Of a DNA stretch of 64,000 nt, positions 1 to 10,640 are shown piece by piece. Each line of letters starts with the position of its first letter. Position 1 is the stretch's first letter. The stretch comes from Agapetus fuscipes. Its lineage: Eukaryota; Arthropoda; Insecta; Trichoptera; Glossosomatidae. The position numbers and the translations under genes are program-made. The stretch is taken from NCBI GenBank assembly GCA_951799405.1, contig OX637334.1:12896001-12960000 (forward strand). Reading direction: 5' to 3'. The notes below the pieces were generated by a model. It saw nothing but the letters and a program-made list of their open reading frames with translations, did no database searches and was not told the origin of the DNA.

Positions 1-240
1 CAGTGACAGAGCAGCACGTTGACAAAACAGCATAGTGACAAAACAACACGGAGACAAAAAAGCACAGTGAAAGAACAGCACAGTGACACAACAACACGGT
101 GACAAAACAACATGGTAACAAAACAGCACAGTGACAAAACAGCACAGTGACCAAACAGCACAGTGACAAATCAGCACAGTGTCAAAACAGCACAGTGACA
201 GAATAGCACTTTAACCAAAAATCACAGTGACATAACACAA
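1..240. repeat. 16-bp minisatellite
   Basis: About fifteen head-to-tail copies of a 16-base unit close to cagtgacaaaacagca run from the window edge. Units differ by one to four substitutions, so the array is old. No reading frame or function is apparent, and the array continues off the left edge. Confidence 0.93.
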
Positions 241-360
241 GTACACTAGCAGACTCGTAAAAGTTCACGCTTACACATGCTGCATGTGGACTTACAACAT
301 AAACACCCAACTCAAATGAACATAAGTGCAACTCTTTTTGCACTTATGTTCATTTGAGTC
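241..360 (-). repeat. partial copy of 245-bp dispersed repeat ending in perfect hairpin
   Basis: This is a fragment of the repeat called R245 here, best seen at 33121-33367 and 59400-59638. It stops where a segment is duplicated in inverted form: positions 310-331 and 338-359 form perfect 22-bp arms around a 6-base loop. From 361 to 645 the DNA is AT-rich and I recognise nothing in it. Confidence 0.7.
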
Positions 361-645
361 AAAAATTTTAATATTTGCATACACTATCGATGTATTTATT
401 ATATTAAGGTATAACCGTTTAAGTACAGTGCGGGATATTCCCAGTATTTTTTTGTAATGGCGGATTTTCATAAATTTATTTTATCAAAGCCTAACAAATC
501 TAAGTAAATGTTCTTTTACAAAAACTGTGTGTTTTTATTTTACATGTTTTGTAATACTACGAACTTTAACGCGAGGAAACTATGTGCAATATAAACATTT
601 CACAAATGTTAAGGGGTTGGGCTGCGTAGCAGCCAGGGGCAACGC

Positions 646-712
646 CCCTAGTTTTATTTTAAATAAGTCAAACAGTTTTCGCCTAAAAAGGCATCCTCAG
701 GACAATGACTGG
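646..712. repeat. left arm of 3-kb-spaced inverted repeat
   Basis: Positions 646-712 match the reverse complement of about 3703-3770, sharing the core caaacagttttcgcctaaaa and the following ggcatcctca. The arms flank the CR1-type fragment and the fold-back mariner. They could be ends of a DNA element or two opposed copies of a short repeat; no target duplication was identified. Confidence 0.6.
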
Positions 713-1625
713 CAGATTTACTCGCAGTGTCGACCACACATGGCGGGAGCTCTCAGTAACAGAATGGCAGCTTGCATTGCGGAGATCGGTGAATGGATGA
801 CAAGCAATGGCCTAATCCTTAACATGGGTAAGACGGAAATTATGTGGGCGGCTACGTCCAGGCGTGATCATCTCCTGACAACTCGCGTACCACTCTCTAT
901 TGGGGGACAGCTGATTCAGCCATCAGATTCAGTGAGACTTCTAGGAGTCACACTGGATCGGAACCTCACAATGGGAGAGCAGTTGAATAACACGGTATCC
1001 TCCTCGTTTTTTGAACTTCGCCAGATAAAGGCAATCAGGAGATGTTTACCATCAGGGGCGGTCAGGACCCTGGTTAACGCTTTTGTGATGTCTCGGGTTG
1101 ACTATTGCTCAACGCTGTGAACTGTTTTTTCGGCTGACCTATAGGTCAGCCGAAAAAACAGTTCAGCCGACTACAATCTGTGCTGAACTCTGCAGCAAGA
1201 CTCATATTCGGGATGTCCAAATTTAATCATATTACTCCATTGTTGAAAGAACTGCATTGGCTTCGTTTTCCGGAGAGGGTGGTCTACCGTGTTTGTTTGA
1301 TGGTTTACAAAGCTGTCAATGGTAAGGCTCCTTCATACCTGTCTGACATGTTCTCACCTATTGAGATAGATTTGAGACGCCAAACTCTCAGATCTGCAGG
1401 GTGTGGGGTGGTTAACTTAGTCCAGCCGTCACGTCAGACACGCACTAATTTTGGGGACCGTGCTTTCCGGTTTGCGGGCCCAATGGAGTGGAACAGACTA
1501 CCACCTAATGTGAGGAAGGCAGAAACTGTTGGTGTCTTTAAAGGAGCACTAAAGACGCATCTTTACAAAAAATCTTATCCGTGATTTGAGAGGGCCCTTG
1601 AGGTGTGACACACACAAAAACGGCG
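690..1625 (+). pseudogene. CR1/L2-type non-LTR retrotransposon, RT C-terminal fragment (broken)
   Basis: Two frames together give the C-terminal part of a non-LTR reverse transcriptase. Positions 741-1118 read through ILNMGKTEIMW, RLLGVTLDRNL and FVMSRVDYCSTL; 1180-1584 read through LNSAARLIFG, HITPLLKELHWL and FGDRAFRFAGPMEWNRLP. This series of motifs after the catalytic core is typical of CR1/L2/Daphne-like elements. The catalytic YxDD segment and endonuclease are absent, so the copy is 5'-truncated. The frame break coincides with a perfect 46-bp palindrome at 1119-1164, whose right half reads in frame with the second part. It is a dead copy; the clade assignment is tentative. Confidence 0.82.
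1119..1164. repeat. perfect 46-bp palindrome inside RT fragment
   Basis: The arms gaactgttttttcggctgac and their exact reverse complement meet with no spacer. The right arm belongs to the RT frame (residues PKKQFSRLQ follow), and the left arm is an inverted copy replacing original sequence, which shifts the frame. Confidence 0.9.
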
Positions 1626-1674
1626 CTCTTCAATTATGTGTACCTTATAAATAAATTATCCTTGTATATATATA

Positions 1675-3688
1675 CAGGGTGACTGGTAATTCGACCTATT
1701 CCTTGAAAGGGGTTATACTAGGGTCTATTTGCAACATTTTTGACCCTGTTAACTAGGGGTCAAAAATCACTCATCTTCGAGTTATTTCAATTTTTAGGTT
1801 TTTTTGAAAATTGACCATTTTTTGAACTACAACTCATGATTGTGAAAAAACTTCTTAATTTTTTGCAACAAATAAGTGTTTTTCTTATAGCTGATAAATG
1901 AGCAACTACTGAAAACTAAAATTCATGGGAAAAAACCCCAAAACCTCCAAAATAAAAGGTTTTCAACCCCAAATTTTATTTTTGTTTTTTTATTTTTTTT
2001 TCAATCCAAAGAGGATAACTCAAAAAAATGATAAAACACTTGGCGTACAAACTACAGGAATAACTTCCTGAACTCATAAGCTTTCAAAAATAGTGCAAGT
2101 ATTGGAACTTTTACGACAAATTTGCAAAAAAAAACCTTTTTTAAACACGCAAAAGGGGAAATATAATTTTAATCAAAAAAAATATTGGTTCGGAGGAAAT
2201 AAGTAAACTCTTATAATTGATGTTAAATAAGCTAAAATAAGCTCAAATAAGTTAAAAATAAGTTAAAATAATAAAATAAGAAAATTTCAAAGTGTACTTA
2301 CATGAAAAAATCACAAATTTTGCTCAAATTGCCTTCCCGCGTTACGAATGCAAGCACGAAGCCTGCAACGGACTTCACTTAAAGTTACTCGCGTTGAAAG
2401 CCCAACTTTTATCTGTTGGGCAGCTGCTACAATCCTCTCTCTCAACTCTTCTTGAGATGAAATCGGTGTGCGATAGACTAATGCCTTCATATGACCCCAA
2501 ATAAAAAAGTCACATGGTGTTAAATCAGGACTTCTTGCCGGCCAAGGAATCGGGCCACCGCGACAAATCCATCTCAGTGGATGGTTGTCATCCATCCACT
2601 GTCGCACGCCCTGGTAATAGTGGGCTTGACATCCATCGTGTTGGTAAATTATACCCATTCTTGTGGTAAGCGGCACATCCTCTAATAGGGAAGATAGCTC
2701 TTAGAAAAAAAAATCATAGGCGTGCTGGCAGAAAGAATGGTCCAATTAAATTATTGTGTACGATCCCCATTCACACATTTAGTGAAAATCTGTGCTGGTA
2801 AGCACCTTCTTTGGATTTTCTTGGATTTTGACCTTTAGGGGCCCAAAAATGCAGATTGTGAAAATTTGTAATTTCGTCACGTTCGAAGTTAGATTCATCG
2901 GTCCACAATTTTTTTTTTAGATACTCAGGGTTGAGAAGAGTTTAGAGAGAGGATTGTAGCAGCTGCCCAACAGAAAAAAGATGGGCTTTCATCGCGAGTA
3001 ACTTTGAGTGAAGTCCGTCGTAACGCGGGAAGGCAATTTGAGCAAAATTTGTGATTTTTCCATGTAAGTACACTTTAAAATTTTCTTATTTTATTATTTT
3101 TATTCGTTTTTAACTTATTTTAGCATAATTTAGCTTATTTAACAGTTATTACAAGAGTTTACTTATTTTCTCCAGACCAATATTTTTTTTGATTAAAATT
3201 CATATTTCCCCTTTTGCGTGTTTAAAAAAGTTTTTTTTGCAAATTTGTCGTAAAAGTTCCAACACTTGCACTATTTTTGAAAGCTTATGAGTTGAGGAAG
3301 TTATTCCTGTAGTTTGTACGCCAAGTGTTTTATCATTTTTTTGAGTTATCCTCTTTGGATTGAAAAAAAAATAAAAAAACAAAAATAAAATTTGAGGTTG
3401 AAAACCTTTTATTTTGGAGGGTTTGGGGTTTTTTCAGATGAATTTTAGTTTTTAGTAGTTGCTCATTTATCAGCTATAAGAAAAACACTTATTTGTTGCA
3501 AAAAATGAAGAAGTTTTTCACAATCATGAGTTTTAGTTCGAAAAATGGTCAATTTTCAAAAAAACCTAAAAATTGAAATAACTCGAGAATGAGTGATTTT
3601 CGACCCCTAGTTAACTGAGTCAAAAATGTTGCAAATAGACCGTAATATAACCCCTTTCAACGAATAGGTCGAATTACCAGTCACCCTG
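1675..3688 (-). mobile_element. Fold-back Tc1/mariner (DD41D-type) element with ~750-bp inverted repeats
   Basis: The ends cagggtgactggtaattcga and its complement are flanked by TA on both sides (1673-1674, 3689-3690), the standard mariner target duplication. The inverted repeats reach far inside, roughly 1675-2464 and 2935-3688, so both arms carry the 3' end of the transposase gene and its non-coding flank. The unique centre holds minus-strand transposase sequence. The whole is a defective, inverted-duplicated derivative rather than a normal 1.3-kb mariner. Outside the transposase the arms are A/T-rich and non-coding. Confidence 0.88.
2311..2935 (-). pseudogene. mariner transposase fragment (catalytic domain)
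   Basis: Read on the minus strand, 2865-2910 gives a first-aspartate motif (WTDESNF, then NFHNLHFWAPK). The frame at 2311-2676 gives the second (YQHDGCQAHY) and third (WPARSPDLTPCDFFIWGH). There are 41 residues between the second and third aspartates, the DD41D spacing known in the rosa-like mariner group. A frameshift with stops near 2700 separates the first motif from the rest, and the N-terminal helix-turn-helix is missing, so the protein cannot be made. The last ~50 codons are repeated in inverted orientation at 2935-3055. Confidence 0.85.
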
Positions 3689-3702
3689 TATATATAATGA
3701 CA

Positions 3703-4030
3703 ATGACCAAAGTCATGAGGATGCCATTTTAGGCGAAAACTGTTTGACATATTTAAAATAAAATAATAAAAAAGTGAATTAAAACAGTATATTTATTTGA
3801 TTGATTATACAATGGACTTTCACTGTGTAAACCACCAAACCCTGTAAAATAAGTTTTTTATTTTAATCTATGTTTTCATTTGTCTCGGGTGTTATAAAAT
3901 TATTAAATTATTAATATTTATACTTATAATTAATCAATTTTAATTAAATTAATTATTATTTAAATATTAATTATAAGTATAATTATTAATAATTTTATAT
4001 TATATATAATGGTCTAAAATCTATAAAAAT
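3703..4030. repeat. right arm of inverted repeat, then AT-rich palindrome
   Basis: Positions 3703-3770 pair with 646-712. From about 3895 to 4005 a near-palindrome built of attaattataagtataatta-type sequence can fold on itself. No coding potential is present. Confidence 0.6.
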
Positions 4031-4041
4031 AATGTATAATA

Positions 4042-5150
4042 ATGCTAGAGAAGTATGGTGTAAACAAAGCACTTTTGAATGCGATACGCGCCATCTATGT
4101 AAATAGCAGGGCGTGTGTCAGGGTGGATGGAGAATACAGCGAGTATTTTAATGTGTACAAAGGTGTGAGACAGGGTTGCATAATGAGCCCATGGTTATTC
4201 AATATAATCATGGATCATTGTGTTAAACAAGCGAATCTGGAAGGACATGGCATACAAATTGGAGAGAGAAAAGTCGGAGTTCTGCTTTATGCTGATGACG
4301 CAGTATTAATTGCTGATTCAGCAGCGGAACTCCAGACAATGCTCTCTAGTTTGAACCATGCTCTGTGTGCAAGCAAGTTGAAAATTAATGCAAGTAAGAC
4401 GAAAGTACTGATTTTTGACAGAAGGGATGAAACTGAAGAATGCACGTTCATGTTGAATGGTACGAAAGTTGAAATTGTGGATGAATTTAGATACTTGGGA
4501 AGTATGTTTGAAAAGAATGGAAAGATGACAAGAGAACTTGAGAATAGGGTGTGCAAGGGAAAGCAAGTGGTCGGTGCAATAGGAAGAATAGCAAAGAACA
4601 AGCGATTGACGATGGATCTGAGAATGGCGGTACACAATGGCATATTGTTACCGACTTTGATGTATGGAAGTGAAGCATGGACAGTGAATGATAGCGAAAT
4701 GAGTAAAGTATGTACGGTGGAAATGAAGCATTTGAGAAGTATGACAGGAAAAACTTTGAGGGATAGAGTTAGGAATGAATGGGTAAAAAAAGAATGTAAT
4801 TTGAAAGAGGATGTGAAAGTTAAAGTACAAAAGAATGTGATGAGATGGTTTGGGCATGTGGAAAGAATGAAAGATGATAGACTGACAAAGTATGTATACA
4901 AAGAAAGTGTGAAAGGAAAAAAAGGGAAGGGACGACCGAGAAAAGTATGGAGTGATCAGATTGAGGAGATTGTGAAAGAATGGGATATATACAAAGTGAG
5001 CGTAAAAGAAGAAAATGCATGAAAAAGGTGATGGATATGAAGGAATTGAAAGAGGTATGTCATGATAGGAAAAAATGGAGGCAACTCTGCAGAGGCTCTG
5101 GCCACCCCTAGCGGAATGGCGACAGAGTTACAGTTACAGTCGGGTGTCTC
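4042..5150 (+). mobile_element. RTE-like non-LTR retrotransposon, 5'-truncated copy (RT to 3' end)
   Basis: An open frame of 326 codons gives the second half of a reverse transcriptase: GVRQGCIMSPWLFN, LLYADDAVLIADS (YADD active site) and FRYLGSMFEKNGK, then a C-terminal region with RWFGHVERM and KGRPRKVW. The upstream RT fingers and the endonuclease are missing. It is almost identical to the long minus-strand copy at 53815-56320. The 3' end is the conserved ctctggccacccctagcgg segment followed by ttacag repeats. I call it RTE-like because of the C-terminal RWFGHVERM block; the exact clade is uncertain. Confidence 0.88.
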
Positions 5151-5363
5151 TGCTATCCATCGAGTTCTATTAAATGGAGAGGCTATTTATTTGATTTAGT
5201 TCTAAACACTGTGATCCATACAGTCACTGAAATCTAATTTCGCCAGACATTGTCCCTTGTTTTGTCTCGCTCTCACAACAAACGTTTTTTGTTGCTGTCC
5301 TTTTCTATCACGTTATGTGTCTCTACTCCGTCTTTAATTTATGTAAGCAGGTAATGTTACTTA
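5151..5363. other. unassigned 213-bp stretch
   Basis: This lies between the RTE-like 3' end and a GGCTCAG element. Nothing recognisable is present. Confidence 0.5.
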
Positions 5364-5737
5364 GGCTCAGTTTAGACACACGAAATTTTTTTGAAAAAGT
5401 TTCGATAGTGACGTCAAGCAAGATGGCCGCTCCGCAGTGACAGATGCTGGCAATTTTGATATTATGATGATTTTTAAAAAATGCCGCATGACCCGCTTAT
5501 TTCGTAATGTTGGGCAGACTGAGTTGTCAGACATTTCCACTTCGGAGTTAAAATGTCTGAAAAGTCAAAGACAATAATGCTATGGACTCGACATGGACTC
5601 GACAATTTTGGTAGGTATTTTAAATTTTTTTGTTAATTTAAAACTCGAAAACCTTTATTTTCTGTGAAAACTAAAATCAATTTGGAAAATATAAAATAAT
5701 GTTAACCCCTTGAAAAGAAAAATGAAGTAGGTAATAA
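5364..5737 (+). mobile_element. GGCTCAG-ended DNA element, left segment
   Basis: It starts with ggctcagtttagacacacga and matches the complete copy at 26735-27757 for about 375 bases, except for an 11-base duplication near 5590. It breaks off at a T-run where a retroposon is inserted. Internal parts of the same element resume at 13581-13875 and 15896-16145. No protein is encoded. Confidence 0.82.
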
Positions 5738-5899
5738 TTTTTTTTTTTTTTTTTAAATATTTTCCTTTATTATCTTAAATATTTTTTTACAATACATACA
5801 ATGTATTTAATTGTTCCCGCAAAGCCGAGGCTTGTCTGCAGGTTACATTACCATATTTATAATATTGATTTCTTATATATGTTTCTTATATATAATCCT
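5738..5899 (-). mobile_element. 3' tail of minus-strand non-LTR retroposon (split by pogo-like element)
   Basis: A run of sixteen T residues (the poly-A tail on the minus strand) is followed by AT-rich 3' UTR-like sequence. The coding part of what appears to be the same insertion resumes beyond the pogo-like element at 12678-13580. Confidence 0.55.
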
Positions 5900-6257
5900 T
5901 AGGGGAGAGTGGTGAGACTTGAACACATTTTTTGTTTTTTTTTTTTTTTACTGACACCAATGACGTTAGGCCAAGTTTCTTGACACTTTTATGCAGGTTG
6001 ATCATCTAGGTACCTATAGGAATTTTACATAATTGATCTAGTTGTTTGTTTGAATACTAAATATTTTTTTCTGAAGGTCGGCAGCTATGTTCAAGTCTCA
6101 CCATTGGGTTGGAGACTTAAACACCCCATAGGTGAGACTTGAACATAGGAATGAAATCACACATTATCTAATAAACAACGGGTTTTTATTGAATTTTTTC
6201 CATGCGAAATATGAAAAAAATCTATTTCCTAAGCTTAGTGCATTATACTGGCTTTAG

Positions 6258-7335
6258 TTGTTTTTTTTTTTTTTTTTTTTTTTAAATAGTTTATTCAACA
6301 AAACAGGAAAATACATTAAAATATATAAAACAATAATAAAAATATATACAATTGATGTTGTACCTTCCCAATTACAATGTTGACATTAAATATAAGTATT
6401 AAAAATAAAAAGAATATAAAAAAGAATATAAATATAAATACTAATGACAATATGATATTTTTTCATACAATGTTGACATTAAATATAAGTATTAAAATAA
6501 AAAAAAGAATATAAATATCAATACTAATGATAGTAAGATATTTTTCCTTCTTTTTTTCAAACACAAAATATAAAATATAAAAACCTATTAAAATAATCAT
6601 GATAACCGTAATGACACCAAACAATAAAAGATAAAAACAGAATTACATATATCAAATCAGCCTTACATTCACTTGAACATGCCAATATTTTCAATTATAA
6701 TTTTAATTTTTCCCACTCACTAATACCTACACACTGAAATTCTAGTCAAAATTCATTATATTTCATGAACACGTTTCTATTATTATTACAATTACAATTA
6801 TTATTATTATTATTATTATTTTACATCATTAATCAAGAATTAAGGGCAAAGTATGGCCGTCGTTAACTTTTTCAAAGTATTGGTCGATTGGTAAAAAATA
6901 TCCAGTTCACTAAACTTTTCATTGAACAACCGCGAAGCTCTCAAGAGGAATGAGTTTCCGTATGAATTTGTTTTGTGAGACGGAATATAGAGCTGGATTT
7001 TGGTGTTTCTTGACGTCATCCTAGGCACTCGGATTCCCACTTCAGACAGGAGTTCGGAGCAAGACACGTTACCCCGGATGAGTTTGAATAGGAACATTAG
7101 GTCCAGAATACTCCGTCTCGCTTGGAGCGAAAACAAACCATAGTGTTGCAGCGCCGTATGATAATCGGCAAGCTCTCGATGGAGACCGTCTCGGTACAAG
7201 AGTGTCCTGATGAGGCGTTTTTGGATGGCCTCTAATCTATTGACATAGATGATATATTGCGGGTTCCAAACTTGGCAAGCATATTCAAGTATTGGTCTTA
7301 CGTAAACTTTATAAAGACATAATGCCACTGCAGTG
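6258..7335 (-). pseudogene. non-LTR retrotransposon 3' fragment (RT C-terminus plus poly-A)
   Basis: A minus-strand frame of 162 residues (6840-7328) reads LYKVYVRPILEYACQVWNP and LEAIQKRLIRTLLYRDG, the thumb/C-terminal region shared by Jockey- and CR1-like reverse transcriptases. It is followed by about 560 bases of AT-rich 3' UTR and ends at a run of about 24 T residues near 6260-6284. The catalytic core is missing. It lies inside the pogo-like element and is itself followed by a SINE. Confidence 0.78.
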
Positions 7336-7445
7336 TTTCGGAATGGCTTGTAGAAACTGTAGAAAGAAAATATTCTCCTTCGTTCCTGAGTGAAATTCTA
7401 GTATTTCTCTCAAGAAAACCTTTACACCATTCTTTCCCTCAGTTC

Positions 7446-7781
7446 GGTCGATAGCTCAGTTGGTAGAGTGCTTGCATTCTACCCCGTGAGCTCGGGTTCG
7501 AATCCCACCGAGGAGGGTGTCAGAAATGATTTCCTATTTCGGTGTGTATTTCAAACCCCATAATATAAATACCGGCGAGGTTTACTCAGCCTTCACAATA
7601 AATGAGTACCAGCCCCCTCGGGAGCTGGGAAATTCCCACTTCAACTGAAGTGGTTGGCGTAAGGCCGGCCCCCTTACCTGTAAAAATAAATAGGTTCAAC
7701 TCGCCACATGCGACCCCTTCGGGGATAACGCGGCAAGAAGTTACACTATATGTGTAGCTTAGTTGCGTTTTTTTTGCGTTT
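7446..7781 (+). mobile_element. tRNA-derived SINE, full-length copy
   Basis: The head folds like a tRNA and carries a Pol III A box (tagctcagttggtagag) and B box (ggttcgaatcc). A shared body (gtcagaaatgatttcc, aaataccggcgaggtttactcag, cacatgcgaccccttcgggg) and a gcgtttttttt tail follow. The copy at 12910-13245 is over 95% identical by eye. It is a retroposed sequence and not a functional tRNA gene. Confidence 0.92.
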
Positions 7782-7789
7782 CCCAGCTT

Positions 7790-8378
7790 CTTCTTTTTCA
7801 GTCCAAACTGGTGGAAGCTTTTTTTTATTGGTTTTTGCATATTGAAATGCAAGCTGTCTAAATTTTTTCGTGGTTAGGCCATGCGAGAGCTCAAGACAGT
7901 ATGATGCTAATTCTTCTTCTTCACCTGGGGTGAAAATTGTTGAATTTTTGTAGCTGGCATAGGTTGCTGCTCCACTTTTTATTATTCGTCCTAATGTCGT
8001 CCGGTTTATTTTATATTTAAAAGCAGTGCTCTTAACCGAAGCTCCATTTTTAATCTCCTTGAGAGCCTCTTCTAATTCCTCTACAGGAATTCTCTCTGCT
8101 CGGACCTTGGTTTCCTTCGTGGGCTGATACTTTTGTCCCATAGCTAAAAATGAAGAGATAATGCATAATTCCAAAGTAATGTAGCGGTTACGCCCTTGGC
8201 ACATGCCAGGGTTGCGAGTGCAGGGCAGTGGTGAGATTTGACCATGTTCAATAAGGTGGATCGAAATCGTTTTTTTGGGAATTTCGATTTTGCGTTTGGC
8301 CAAAAGCTGCTCTATATCAATACAAACAATAAATTGTACACCCATAACGTCGAAATATTTGATCTTATACTGCCCCAA
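7790..8378 (-). pseudogene. pogo-like transposase N-terminal DNA-binding domain
   Basis: From MGQKYQPTKE the minus-strand frame gives a psq-type helix-turn-helix (VEELEEALKEIKNGASVKST, then FKYKINRTTLGRII) and the start of a CENP-B-like second helix-turn-helix (FTPGEEEELASYCLEL, LTTKKFRQLAFQYAK). This order is typical of pogo/Tigger transposases. The last residues derive from the adjacent SINE, so the DDE catalytic domain has been lost. The domain would bind the terminal repeats of its own element. Confidence 0.75.
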
Positions 8379-8649
8379 AGCCTCGAAAAGTTAATAAAAA
8401 TCATAAAAACTGCTATATACTTAACATTTTTTTTTATTTATTAAGAAAAAAATAATTGTAGTAAAATGAAGTTCAAATTTAAGCACAAAGCATGATTTTC
8501 TATAAATGATAGAAAAAAGACCCGTTTATGGCAAAAAAAAATGAAAAAATGGCAATCAACAGAAGTATAGAAAATAGTGATTTTAAGAGAATTGGTAATT
8601 TTTCTTTAAATTGAAAAAAGGCATTATTTGTCGCGATTCCAGGTTTCTT
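8379..8649. other. AT-rich interior of pogo-like element
   Basis: No gene is visible. Part of 8229-8275 is similar, in inverted orientation, to 12250-12300. Confidence 0.4.
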
Positions 8650-10130
8650 TTAATGAATTCATCTCTTCTGATAAGACCGCAAACAGCAGCTGAAGTTTTT
8701 CTTACAATTTTTACTAATCTTTCAGTGGCTAACGTGTAGAAAGGAAAATGGAAATGGCTTGAGATTAGTTCGTCAACAAGCGGTGGATTTTCTTAACAAC
8801 GTGATGTTAATTCACCGTTCATAAATTTTGAAACAAGGGGCTTGGTGACATTATTTTCGTGCCAGTTTATAAGGTTTTTTATAATTGTCTGCATCAAAAT
8901 CAAGTTTTGGCCGATCGTAGTTCGAATTCTCAAAATTATTTCCTGTCGCGTTTCAATATTCTTCACAAGGCTAGAACTCATAAAAAGGCAAAGCAAATAA
9001 GATGTTTTTTATATGATTGTAATATCCATTTCTCTGTATCACAGGATGTAGTATCTGCTTTAAATTATCTGTCAAATATCGCGACATTTAGATTGTCTTG
9101 TGTAAGTGTCTAGCACCATTAATGCAATGTGGTTAGTTTTGATGTAAGACCACATAAGAGCGTCTACTTTCATTATATAATTGATAATATTAACAGCTTG
9201 TCAGATGGTCAAAAAAAAAACATTAAGCCGTAGTATTCTGTGAGCCATCTTGAATGCACTAGTTTTCCAGTGTTTCTTTTTAATAAGCTTTGAGAACAAT
9301 ATCCAGACTTTATAGTTATTCTCCGTTCAATAAGTAGATCACATTGGATAGGTAGAATCGAGACTATTGGAAGCTCTTCACAACTTTTTAATACCTTTTC
9401 TATGGGTCCAGAGTAACTTCTTAGTCCAATTGTACAACCATCAATATATTCAAATAATTGGAGCGGCAGTTCATTGGCATGGAGTTGACAAATACACCAC
9501 TGCAGCAGTTTTACTAGATATTTTAAGTTTTTTGGAATGAATTTACCAATTCCATCTGTATTAACAATAGTTCTATCACGTCCGATTACAGCAAAAAGGA
9601 TGACATTGATATCTTTACTGATTAAAATATCCATAATTTTTCTTTTTATTATTGCTGCTTTTCCAGTGCTTAAAGAAATATGACCAATGTACTGTGACCT
9701 TGCGTCCTTAAGTAAACTAATACGCTCCTCTATAATTATATTTCTCTTATGATCCACCATATTAAAGGTTTTATTTTTACGTCCATCAAAGTATAAACCC
9801 AAATCTTAGTAATCAGAATCAATGGTCACACCGCTGAACTTAGTTATTTGCTTTTCACGGGCTCTTCTAATTTTATTTTGATCGAAAACTTTGGATGAAT
9901 ATTTGTCTGAAACCAACGCTTTGTTGCCAAAACAAGAGCAGCTTCAGCCTTATTGGAAATGCCAAATTTATCCACAGGTTTTTCCAGTATGCCAAGGTCA
10001 ATATTTTTTAATGAATATGAATACGAAATTTGAGGTAGTGGTCTCTGAAGTGCTAGTTTTACTATTACTGTTGAGACTGGTTGTTGAGAGACATCAGTTG
10101 ATAGGTCAGACAGATTTGGCAATGAACTTG
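8650..10130 (-). pseudogene. unidentified transposon-encoded protein (decayed)
   Basis: Minus-strand pieces form one degenerate protein. The upstream piece (9844-10122) contains FGISNKAEAALVLATK. The central piece (9209-9802, 197 residues) contains GLYFDGRKNKT, ARSQYIGHISLSTG, WCICQLHANELPL, IDGCTIGLRSYSGPI and GKLVHSRWLTEYYG. A downstream remnant (8650-9000) includes PPLVDEL. The HANELPL and SRWLT blocks resemble a multi-copy arthropod protein family that I believe is transposon-borne but cannot assign to a superfamily. Stops and frameshifts make it non-functional. It may be a nested element or cargo of the pogo-like element. Confidence 0.5.
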
Positions 10131-10640
10131 TAGCTTTTTCTTTGTATGGTTATTATTTCTGTTTCCGGTTTAGATTTTTTTTAATTTCACGCAGCAGTTT
10201 TCAAATCAACACTCCTTTTGATCATTTATCTTTTGGTTCTTTGATCAATCAGAATATTTTTCAGTTATCGGTACTTTAAGATGTTTTGCATAGTTAAATG
10301 AAGCCAATCTGTTGCATTAATACGCTCATATATTAAAAATACACTTAAGATCTCTCGTAAATTTGTATGTGCAAAAAATATGAGTAGCGTACAACTATAG
10401 TTACATCTCTGAGAGCACCGAATTGGTGACGCGCGTTTGCGCGGAGTAACAAAGTTAGGGGGTGCCTCCACCCATCCCTCTCAAATTACAAGATACCAAA
10501 CACGTAATGATAACTATTTCATTCATTTTAAAGAAACAAAATTATATTTCGTTTGATTTTATCTAATACTTGATTCTTAAACACAGGGGTGAAAATGAGT
10601 AGTTTTATGTATTTTTGTAATTTTTCTGATGACTTGGGGC
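10131..10640. other. interior of pogo-like element, no gene seen
   Basis: AT-rich sequence with a short GC-richer patch near 10420-10480. The last bases, cttggggc at 10633-10640, are the left target duplication of the hAT element. Confidence 0.4.

Noticed and set aside
1..240. CRISPR-like array
   Set aside because: The 16-bp units are directly adjacent with no unique spacers; this is a minisatellite in a eukaryotic genome.
4287..5020. Several minus-strand ORFs (up to 204 aa), with equivalents at 37705-38183, 44812-45132 and 53857-54673
   Set aside because: They are antisense shadows of the RTE-like RT, recurring wherever that element occurs and without motifs of their own.
7446..7520. Possible functional tRNA gene (A and B boxes present)
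   Set aside because: The sequence continues into a repeated SINE body and recurs at 12910, 32636 and 36787; it is a SINE head.
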